DNA from: Candidatus Moraniibacteriota bacterium
GTDB taxonomy: Bacteria > Patescibacteriota > Minisyncoccia > Moranbacterales > UBA9337
Assembly: GCA_003510795.1 (NCBI GenBank)
Contig: DOKP01000014.1
Coordinates: forward strand, 331-5,613
Reading direction: 5' to 3'
DNA length: 5,283 bases
This document shows positions 1 through 5,213 of the stretch, piece after piece. Position numbers and translations under genes: made by a program. The notes beneath the pieces were generated by a model that was not told the DNA's origin, made no database searches, and worked only from the letters and a program-made list of their open reading frames with translations. Position 1 is the first letter of the stretch. The number at the start of each line of letters is the position of its first letter.

Positions 1-90
1 AATTCTTCCGTCACCAATACCACCGATGCACTGTTAATATTAAGATATTCCTTGGGACTAAGTATGGAGGAGACGAGTTGGTGCGAATAA
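1..90 (+). CDS. C-terminal end of a dockerin-bearing protein (5' partial)
   Basis: Frame 1 is open from the first base and ends at TAA 88-90, giving 29 residues that start NSSVTNTTDALL and end TSWCE. It matches the dockerin-like modules ending the two genes downstream, so the missing upstream part is probably another secreted protein; that part is inference. The tail is unusual: its first half matches repeat 1 of the other modules (NSSVTNTTDALL), while its second half (ILRYSLGLSM, then TSWCE) matches repeat 2. It may be a repeat-1/repeat-2 hybrid left by a deletion, or the last repeat of a longer module. Only 16 bases separate its stop from the next start, so the two genes may share a transcript. 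Confidence 0.8.
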   Translation, partial: NSSVTNTTDALLILRYSLGLSMEETSWCE

Positions 91-106
91 AATAAAAGTA
101 AAAATT

Positions 107-1960
107 ATGCAAAAACAAATTTTAAAATTTATTTTATTTATAATTATAATTCTAAATACCTTTAGTTTAGTAAAAAAATCTCAAGCTGCAGATTATTATG
201 CTGACTCAAGTGCTATTGATGATAGTGGCAGTGGATCAGAGAACTCTCCCAAAAAATATATTTCTTCTGGAATCTCCCTGATGAATAGTGGTGATAAACT
301 AATTTTGGAAGATGGGCTATATCAAGGTGATAATTTATTCGGTGGTACAATTTCAAATATGATTGCGCCAAACAATTACAATGGTCGTAAATTTCCCCCT
401 AATGGAATTGATAGAAATCATCCAACGATTATCAAAGCTCGTAACATTGGACAAGCTATTATTGATGGAGAATATTTATCCACCCCCTTTTCAAATACTA
501 ACGGAAGTGTTTCCCAGTTTCTTAATATTGACGGAATTCATTTTAAGCGAGGTGCGGGAGCGAGCGATCCTGTAGGTAGTGGAGTATTTGGTTTAAAAGC
601 ATCTTATAGCAAGGTTACAAATTGTGCCTTCGAAGACGGTGGTCCTATCGCTGATGCTGGGCAGTGGCCAATTGCCTATATTGCAGGCGGATCTGATCGT
701 GTGTTATATGAAGATAATTGGATCTGGGGTCGCGGTCGTTATGGAATATATTTTCAAAGTACAAGCGGTGGTGTTACTAACTCAATCATAAGACGATGTG
801 TGGTGAGGCAAGATTCCAATGGGCAGGGTCCAACTGCAGGAATTATGTTCTACAATAGTCGCGGAAATTCTGTACAAAATACAATAGTTCTTGATTCAGA
901 AGTAAATAGTTCAATATCTGATACTTACGCTGCTTTTTCTATGACAGCCAATGATGGGTTGGGAGTTAATGGTGATAATGTTATTGGTTCAATTGGTTTA
1001 AACAATAATTATGCGGGTTATTTTACGCAGGCATCTATAAATACCGACATAGTTTCAATTTCAGATTCGGTGCTATGGGGAAATGGATCAGCTTCTTTTG
1101 CTCCACATCATGGTGTTCAAATATCTACATCCGATGAGGGTGTTGTTGTTGCCGACCATATAACATCAGGTGAAAATTATGGTTCTGGATTCCGTAGTAA
1201 TATTGGATATGTAGGTGTTTTGAATGTTTCAAATTCTATTGCTGCTAATAATAGAGGTTATGGTTTGGAGGCAATTGTTTTAGCGGATTATGTTAATACA
1301 TTTAATAATACGCTTGGTGCAAGTATAAATTCATCCGTTGTCAATCAAATTTTTTTAAATCCCATTGGCACATCATTAAAATATTTGCCACGCGTTGAAG
1401 AGGCATCTGCTTTAAGCGGGATTGCTTCGGATAACGGAGATATTGGTGCAAACATTATATATAAAATTGGAGGCGATGGAACACTTATGGGAGATGCTAA
1501 TTGGAATGATATATTTTTTGATAATCATCTTTGGCCACTTCCAAATGAAAGATTATGGGCTGATAAAATGCAGAATTATACAGAGTCTGGCTCAGGAGGA
1601 AATAGAGGATTTGCAAGTAGTGGAAGCATTATGCTAAATGGTTTACTTGTAGATGTTGGCACAAGTCAAAACCCACTCACTGAGTATATTTGGGAATACT
1701 TGGGCAATGAATGTCCTGAAGAAATATGCGGAGCAATATCTATCCGCTCTGACGTCGATAATTCTTCCGCCACCAACACCACCGATGCACTCCTGACACT
1801 GCGCAATTCTCTGGGACTTTCGATGAACGGCACGGCGTGGCAAGCTGGCGCGACGACCGGGGACGTGAATTGTGATGAAGTTTCCAATTCCACTGATGCA
1901 CTTTTGATTCTGCGATATTCTTTGGGGCTCTCTATGGGCGGGACGAGTTGGTGTGAGTAG
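107..1960 (+). CDS. Secreted right-handed beta-helix protein with C-terminal dockerin-like module
   Basis: This 617-residue protein is probably exported. It has a basic N-terminus, a hydrophobic core (FILFIIIIL) and a likely signal peptidase I site after SQA at residue 27. Residues about 29-100 resemble the YY-x-D...GD-L-I-L-x-DG-x-Y opening of pectate-lyase-like and DUF1565-type beta-helix proteins. Residues about 104-480 carry short strand/turn repeats rich in N, G, S, I and V (for example LNIDGIHFKRG at 139-149), as expected of a parallel beta-helix. Such folds often bind or cleave polysaccharides, but I see no catalytic triad that would name an activity. Residues 547-617 are two dockerin-like repeats. 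Loop 2 has the full ligand set D586, N588, D590, N594, D597; loop 1 has D549, D551, N557, D560 with Ser553 at position 5. It ends SWCE. The start has no Shine-Dalgarno but places the signal peptide correctly. The module is clearly more GC-rich than the body. Confidence 0.9.
   Translation: MQKQILKFILFIIIILNTFSLVKKSQAADYYADSSAIDDSGSGSENSPKKYISSGISLMNSGDKLILEDGLYQGDNLFGGTISNMIAPNNYNGRKFPPNGIDRNHPTIIKARNIGQAIIDGEYLSTPFSNTNGSVSQFLNIDGIHFKRGAGASDPVGSGVFGLKASYSKVTNCAFEDGGPIADAGQWPIAYIAGGSDRVLYEDNWIWGRGRYGIYFQSTSGGVTNSIIRRCVVRQDSNGQGPTAGIMFYNSRGNSVQNTIVLDSEVNSSISDTYAAFSMTANDGLGVNGDNVIGSIGLNNNYAGYFTQASINTDIVSISDSVLWGNGSASFAPHHGVQISTSDEGVVVADHITSGENYGSGFRSNIGYVGVLNVSNSIAANNRGYGLEAIVLADYVNTFNNTLGASINSSVVNQIFLNPIGTSLKYLPRVEEASALSGIASDNGDIGANIIYKIGGDGTLMGDANWNDIFFDNHLWPLPNERLWADKMQNYTESGSGGNRGFASSGSIMLNGLLVDVGTSQNPLTEYIWEYLGNECPEEICGAISIRSDVDNSSATNTTDALLTLRNSLGLSMNGTAWQAGATTGDVNCDEVSNSTDALLILRYSLGLSMGGTSWCE
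1743..1960 (+). repeat. Dockerin-like module, intact copy (A)
   Basis: This 218-bp module encodes two 37-codon repeats; the GATGCAC core at 1784 recurs at 1895, 111 bases later. Aligned by hand, it differs from copy B at about 30 of 218 positions once B's 28-bp insertion is removed, and from orphan copy C at about 37 of 190. Neither alignment needs another gap. Most A/B differences are silent, pointing to selection on the protein rather than very recent copying. About 54% of bases are G or C over 1771-1960, against roughly 33% in a sampled stretch of the same gene's body (901-1020). Confidence 0.9.
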
Positions 1961-1963
1961 GTC

Positions 1964-1989
1964 ATGTTAGCATTTTAACATCTTAACAT
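1964..1989. repeat. Small inverted and direct repeats after the first beta-helix gene
   Basis: ATGTTA at 1964-1969 and TAACAT at 1976-1981 form a 6-bp stem with a 6-base loop. TTAACAT occurs at 1975-1981 and again at 1983-1989. The stem is AT-only apart from one G-C pair and no T-run follows, so it is a poor intrinsic terminator. It could be a protein-binding site or chance in AT-rich DNA. Confidence 0.25.
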
Positions 1990-2009
1990 TTTAGCAAAAA
2001 TACAGTTTA

Positions 2010-2038
2010 TTCAAATGTTTTTTCTTTTATGCTAAAAT
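2010..2038 (+). promoter_or_regulatory. Probable sigma70-type promoter for the second beta-helix gene
   Basis: TTCAAA at 2010-2015 and TAAAAT at 2033-2038 are separated by 17 bases, and TG at 2030-2031 makes an extended -10. Initiation near 2045 would leave a leader of about 30 bases before the ATG at 2077. The -10 lies in the right arm of a 9-bp inverted repeat (ATTTTAGCA 1988-1996, TGCTAAAAT 2030-2038). The gap 1961-2076 is very AT-rich, so chance matches are likely. Confidence 0.45.
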
Positions 2039-2076
2039 TAGGATATTAAAAATCAAATCTTAAATATCACAAAAGG

Positions 2077-3513
2077 ATGAAAACTGAAATAAAAACCATT
2101 CTTTTTCTTGCAGCCATTGTGGTTGTGTTTTTAAATGTGACAGGAAAAGCAGATGCGGCGACTTATTACGTATCGCAAAATGACTCTAACGCCTCTGATG
2201 CAAATCCCGGCACAGAGGATCTGCCGTGGGAGACTTTGAAGCACGCGACTTTGACTGTGGTTGCTGGAGATACAGTGATTGTAAAAGAGGGTGAATATAC
2301 AGACGAAAATGCTTATAATCCAGACAGAGTTTTTCAACCTGCTTCCAATGGAATTTTGGAAAACCCAATAGTTTTTAGATCTGAGCCAAGATGGGCGGCG
2401 CGAATAGGAAAAAATTCTGCGGGACTTGCCAACTGGGCCATAGATGGAAAATCATATATAACTATAGATGGATTTTATTTTTATGGAAACCTGAAGGCAA
2501 TATGGGGAGATCATATTAATCTTATTAACAATCATATGGAGGGCGGCAATGCTATAGTAACTTTGACTGATCCCAGTATAGTTTTTGGTATTACCATACA
2601 GGCAGTCGATTATTGCAATTTAAGTAATAACTACATCCACAACATAGTTAGTTCCGGAGTTGCAAATCATAATTCCGGAGCCATAATGGTTTTTGGATCA
2701 GGCACTCGCGCCAGCACTCATAATGTAATAAAAAATAATACAGTCATTATTAATAATGGCTCTGTTTGGAATGGGATAGGAACGAAGGGCGGGGCAATAA
2801 ATGACAATATTTTTGAAAATAATTTTATCTCTGGAGTGACCGCCGGTTTTAACGGTATGGGTTCTACTGACGAAGTCACAGACAGTTTCCGGAGCATCAT
2901 TCGCAATAATGTTGTAATTGACTCAAATTATTTTATTGATCTAGACCATGGAGCTCGGGATTTTGAAATATACAACAATACCTTTTATGATGGGGAAAGG
3001 TTTGTGTCCGCTTACCAAGTGAGCAATACGGGTGAAAAATTATTTAACAACATTGGAAACGTCTCGCAATATTTTTATGCTTGGGGCGGTTATTCCGATC
3101 CGCCGGAGCCTTTCACTACGCTTATAAATTATTCTGATTATAATAATTCTTATGGAGGATATTCCATCTTTGCACGCAGAACTCAATCTCCAGATTTAAA
3201 CTATGGGCTTGTGGAATTTCAATCGAATTATTCATTCGACCTAAATACGATTGAGACTGATCCGAATTTTATCAATCCCGGCGGCACATCACCCGAAGAC
3301 TACAAGCGCTTAGGATATTCGTCCAATGGTCGAGGTGGCGCGTACTCATCCGTAATGGGAGCTTATATCACGGGGAATGAAATAATTGGTTATAGTGAGT
3401 CTGCTACCACTTTCCGCTCTGATGTCGACAATTCTTCCGTCACCAACACCACCGACGCGCTTTTAACTCTCCGCAATTCCCTCGGACTTTCGATGGATGG
3501 TCCACCTTGGTGA
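2077..3513 (+). CDS. Secreted beta-helix protein with truncated dockerin-like module
   Basis: The product is 478 residues as read. A signal peptide occupies residues 1-27 (hydrophobic core ILFLAAIVVVFL, likely cleavage after ADA). The mature N-terminus ATYYVSQNDS, then NPGTEDLPWETL, then AGDTVIVKEGEY, is typical of DUF1565/pectate-lyase-like beta-helix proteins. Asn-rich turns follow (INNHMEGG, LSNNYIHNI, IKNNTVIINN, IRNNVVIDSNYF, IYNNTFYDG) over about residues 140-310, as in a right-handed parallel beta-helix. The substrate cannot be named. From residue 446 the first dockerin repeat begins (D449, D451, N457, D460), but the frame ends PPW-TGA at 3511-3513 because of a 28-bp insertion. The second repeat lies out of frame just downstream, so this looks like a recently damaged version of the preceding gene type. 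The AAAAGG before ATG directly abuts it, too close for normal Shine-Dalgarno spacing; the signal peptide supports the start. Confidence 0.85.
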   Translation: MKTEIKTILFLAAIVVVFLNVTGKADAATYYVSQNDSNASDANPGTEDLPWETLKHATLTVVAGDTVIVKEGEYTDENAYNPDRVFQPASNGILENPIVFRSEPRWAARIGKNSAGLANWAIDGKSYITIDGFYFYGNLKAIWGDHINLINNHMEGGNAIVTLTDPSIVFGITIQAVDYCNLSNNYIHNIVSSGVANHNSGAIMVFGSGTRASTHNVIKNNTVIINNGSVWNGIGTKGGAINDNIFENNFISGVTAGFNGMGSTDEVTDSFRSIIRNNVVIDSNYFIDLDHGARDFEIYNNTFYDGERFVSAYQVSNTGEKLFNNIGNVSQYFYAWGGYSDPPEPFTTLINYSDYNNSYGGYSIFARRTQSPDLNYGLVEFQSNYSFDLNTIETDPNFINPGGTSPEDYKRLGYSSNGRGGAYSSVMGAYITGNEIIGYSESATTFRSDVDNSSVTNTTDALLTLRNSLGLSMDGPPW

Positions 3514-3658
3514 GCAAAGCGAGACAGGTACCGCTTGGCAAGTAGGCGTGACGACAGGGGACGTGAATTGTGATGAAGTCTCTAATTCCACTGATGCACT
3601 TTTGATTTTGAGATATTCTTTGGGGCTTTCGATGGACGGGACGAGTTGGTGCGAGTAA
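3413..3658 (+). repeat. Dockerin-like module, interrupted copy (B)
   Basis: This copy is 246 bases long, exactly 218 plus 28. The extra 28 bases are at 3502-3529 (from CCACC to the second GGT), between the repeats, just after the codons SMDG. On either side it aligns to copy A without a gap, about 86% identical. GGT occurs immediately before the insert (3499-3501) and at its end (3527-3529). The insert shifts the frame by one base and introduces TGA at 3511. Confidence 0.85.
3530..3658 (+). pseudogene. Out-of-frame second dockerin repeat of the preceding gene
   Basis: Frame 2 encodes TAWQVGVTTGDVNCDEV and continues to TSWCE with TAA at 3656-3658. That is a complete second dockerin repeat with an intact calcium loop (D, N, D, N, D in DVNCDEVSNSTD). 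It lies +1 to the frame of the beta-helix gene and is cut off by the TGA at 3511. Frame 2 is open through the insert back to an ATG at 3497, so one skipped base before the stop would rejoin it, giving a linker nine residues longer. It has no stop or missense decay, so either the break is very recent, it is an assembly error, or the segment is still translated by frameshifting. I favour a recent break. Confidence 0.7.
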
Positions 3659-3775
3659 AGCGAAAAAATCAGGGAGCACAAATAATTTGGGACAGTATAG
3701 TGTAAATTATGGTTATCAAATATTTCTCGCCACTCATAGCGCCCTCGCCGTGTATTAACGTGGGATCCGCACGGC
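3659..3775. other. Intergenic segment of mixed composition
   Basis: No confident gene is visible. GCCGTG 3747-3752 and CACGGC 3770-3775 form a 6-bp GC-rich stem with a 17-base loop, but no T-run follows, so a terminator is doubtful. A 34-codon frame runs from ATG 3709 to TAA 3811-3813 (MVIKYFSPLIAPSPC...); it has no ribosome binding site and its stop lies inside the downstream inverted repeat, so I do not call it a gene. TATAGTG at 3696-3702 repeats the left arm of the operator-like palindrome at 3790. Confidence 0.4.
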
Positions 3776-3812
3776 TTGATGTTGTTGCATATAGTGATAT
3801 AATGTCACTATA
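3776..3812 (+). promoter_or_regulatory. Promoter with overlapping palindromic operator for the DinD-like gene
   Basis: TTGATG at 3776-3781 and a perfect TATAAT at 3798-3803 are 16 bases apart, a good sigma70-type promoter. The -10 sits in the 7-base spacer of a perfect inverted repeat, TATAGTGA 3790-3797 and TCACTATA 3805-3812. A dimeric repressor bound there would cover the -10 and start site. Initiation near 3810 gives a leader of about 24 bases before the ATG at 3834. The palindrome resembles neither the E. coli (CTGT-N8-ACAG) nor the Bacillus (GAAC-N4-GTTC) LexA box, so SOS control is not shown. Confidence 0.65.
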
Positions 3813-3833
3813 ATTCAATAAACCTGAAACAAA

Positions 3834-4673
3834 ATGAAAAACAAAAACGAATTGGCAATCTTTGAAGACTTCAAAATTCGCCGACACTATGACGAAAAAA
3901 CTGAGACCTGGTTTTTTTCAGTGGTGGACATCATCGCCGCACTTTTACAGCAAGATGATTTTCAAGCCGCTAGGAATTACTGGAAAGTGTTAAAAAACAG
4001 GCTGAAAGCCGAAGGAAGCGAGTCGGTTACAAAATGTAACCAACTGAAAATGGAGGCTGCTGATGGCAAAAAATATCTGACAGATACTGCTAATCCGGAA
4101 GTAATTTTTCGCTTGATTCAATCCGTGCCAAGCCCAAAAGCTGAACCCATAAAATTGTGGCTGGCTAAAGTTGGATATGAAAGAATTCAGGAGCTTGCAG
4201 ATCCAGAAAAATCATTAAACCGGGCGAGGGAAAATTGGGAAAAACATGGACGTAGCAGAAAGTGGATCCAGCAAAGAATGATGGGCCAAGAAGTTCGCAA
4301 CAAACTGACGGATTATTGGAGTGACAATGGCGTCAAAGAAAAAGAAGAATTTGCAATCCTAACGAACATTATTCATCAAGAGTGGACAGGACTCTCTGTT
4401 AAAGGCCATAAAAAGCTGAAAGGACTCAAAACGCAAAATTTGCGCGACCACATGAGTGACGCGGAATTGGTTTTCACGGCCTTAGCTGAATTGTCTACGC
4501 GTCAAATTGCTGAAACGTTGGAAGCAAAAGGCATGGGTGAAAACGCAGTTGCCAGTAAACGCGGCGGATCAGTGGCTAAAAAAGCACGGATTGACTTGGA
4601 ATTGAAAACCGGCAAGAAAGTTGTTTCTAGGAATAATTTCTTGAAAAATAAAAATGTTAAAAAGTTGAAATAA
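3834..4673 (+). CDS. Bro-N/DinD-like protein (phage antirepressor / DNA-damage-inducible protein D type)
   Basis: This 279-residue protein has two recognisable parts. Residues about 8-115 look like a Bro-N domain (RRHYDEKTETWFFSVVDI at 16-33, ARNYWKVLK at 46-54, the YLTDT and PSPKAEPIKLWLAKVG segments), found in phage antirepressors and baculovirus BRO DNA-binding proteins. Residues about 170-265 resemble the C-terminal half of E. coli DinD: LKGLKTQNLRDHM, then AELVFTALAELSTRQIAE, and a VAKKARIDLELKTGKKV segment like DinD's GRKVRQTI-type ending. E. coli DinD is SOS-induced and reported to disassemble RecA filaments; whether this protein does so is unknown. The tail is lysine-rich (KNKNVKKLK). 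No Shine-Dalgarno is evident, but the ATG sits just downstream of a strong promoter. The gene is intact and six bases upstream of a small acidic gene. Such genes are common on mobile elements, which fits its place between two dockerin repeats. Confidence 0.8.
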   Translation: MKNKNELAIFEDFKIRRHYDEKTETWFFSVVDIIAALLQQDDFQAARNYWKVLKNRLKAEGSESVTKCNQLKMEAADGKKYLTDTANPEVIFRLIQSVPSPKAEPIKLWLAKVGYERIQELADPEKSLNRARENWEKHGRSRKWIQQRMMGQEVRNKLTDYWSDNGVKEKEEFAILTNIIHQEWTGLSVKGHKKLKGLKTQNLRDHMSDAELVFTALAELSTRQIAETLEAKGMGENAVASKRGGSVAKKARIDLELKTGKKVVSRNNFLKNKNVKKLK

Positions 4674-4679
4674 AAAGAT

Positions 4680-4916
4680 ATGTGGGAATTAAAAATCGAA
4701 AAAATCGAAAATGGTTTTATAATGTCGCACGAGGAGGAGATTGATGATGACAGATTTGAAATTAAAAAAGAAGTTATTGAGGAAGAGGGTGAGGATGAAA
4801 AAGAAACAATGACGCGGCTACTAGAGAGAATTTCTGAATATTTTGGCATTCAGGATGATAAGTACGCAAGTGATAATTTAAAAATTTCTTGGAATAAAAA
4901 AGGGCGCAAGGTGTGA
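4680..4916 (+). CDS. Small acidic protein of unknown function
   Basis: This 78-residue protein starts six bases after the DinD-like gene, in the same direction, so the two are probably one operon. It starts WELKIEKIENGFIM, which looks like a short beta-strand pair, then has a strongly acidic stretch (EEEIDDDRFEIKKEVIEEE, residues 18-36). A probable helix follows (TMTRLLERISEYFGI) and a basic end (SWNKKGRKV). It has the look of small phage-type accessory proteins, but I cannot name a family or function. The acidity could reflect DNA mimicry or a partner role with the basic DinD-like protein; both are speculation. No Shine-Dalgarno is seen; translation may be coupled to the gene before it. It ends in TGA and is not in frame with the dockerin remnant downstream. 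Confidence 0.7.
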   Translation: MWELKIEKIENGFIMSHEEEIDDDRFEIKKEVIEEEGEDEKETMTRLLERISEYFGIQDDKYASDNLKISWNKKGRKV

Positions 4917-4949
4917 AAACTTAAAAGTTACAATTCATTCGCTTCAATT

Positions 4950-5140
4950 TCACCAACACCACCGATGCACTTCTGACTCTCCGCAATTCCCTCGGGCTTT
5001 CCATGAATGCCACTGCTTGGCATGTTTCTGCTATGACAGGCGACGTGGATTGCAGCGGAACTTCTAATTCGACGGATGCACTTTTGATTCTCCGATATTC
5101 TTTGGGACTTTCGATGGGTGGGACGAGTTGGTGCGAGTAG
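4950..5140 (+). pseudogene. Orphan dockerin-like module (copy C)
   Basis: The frame ending at TAG 5138-5140 encodes TNTTDALLTLRNSLGL, then TAWHVSAMTGDVDCSG, then a second repeat ending TSWCE. It aligns to copy A over 190 bases (4951-5140 against 1771-1960) without a gap and with about 37 differences, but lacks the first few codons of the module (SDVDNSS). Nothing upstream supplies a secreted body: the frame is closed by TAA at 4922-4924, the first in-frame ATG (5003) is inside repeat 1, and the 78-residue gene before it is in another frame. It is most simply the 3' end of a lost dockerin gene. The second loop is altered (DVDCSGTSNSTD; Ser replaces Asp at position 5). The frame is still fully open, so it may be recently orphaned or act as a recombination donor. 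Confidence 0.8.
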
Positions 5141-5146
5141 ATAGAT

Positions 5147-5196
5147 TTGCCAAGTGAGTAAAATAGATATACACTAAAGAGTGTAATAATATACAC
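5147..5196 (+). promoter_or_regulatory. Possible promoter with three phased half-sites
   Basis: TTGCCA 5147-5152 and TACACT 5170-5175 are 17 bases apart and could be -35 and -10. TACACT also forms a perfect 6-bp inverted repeat with AGTGTA 5180-5185 (AAAG between). A third half-site, TACAC, is at 5192-5196. The pentamers start at 5170 (TACAC), 5181 (GTGTA) and 5192 (TACAC), exactly 11 bases apart, so they would face one side of the helix. This suggests a repressor site in front of the gene starting at 5214. Confidence 0.4.
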
Positions 5197-5213
5197 CAAT
5201 AAGTTTAAAACGT

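Noticed and set aside
1666..1965. Minus-strand open frame across the dockerin module, with look-alikes at 3463-3681 and 4921-5199
   Set aside because: All three are antisense shadows of the same module; their similarity to each other only reflects the homologous plus-strand coding sequence.
3511..3513. TGA read as glycine (the Gracilibacteria/SR1 code), which might rescue the interrupted dockerin
   Set aside because: Reading through TGA in the same frame does not give the second dockerin repeat, which lies in another frame, and soon meets TAA. The 78-residue gene also uses TGA as a sensible stop.
3502..3520. Insert resembles the start of fluorescent-protein vector genes (CCACC-TGGTGAGCAA)
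   Set aside because: The match lasts only about 16 bases with a mismatch at the start codon, and no vector sequence follows. An endogenous copied gene end explains the bases at least as well.
3747..3775. Intrinsic terminator after the broken beta-helix gene
   Set aside because: The stem is only 6 bp with a 17-base loop and no following T-run.
4918..4929. AACTT-AA-AAGTT palindrome after the small acidic gene as a terminator or insertion site
   Set aside because: Five-base arms with a two-base spacer cannot fold as a good hairpin, no T-run follows, and it is expected by chance in AT-rich DNA.
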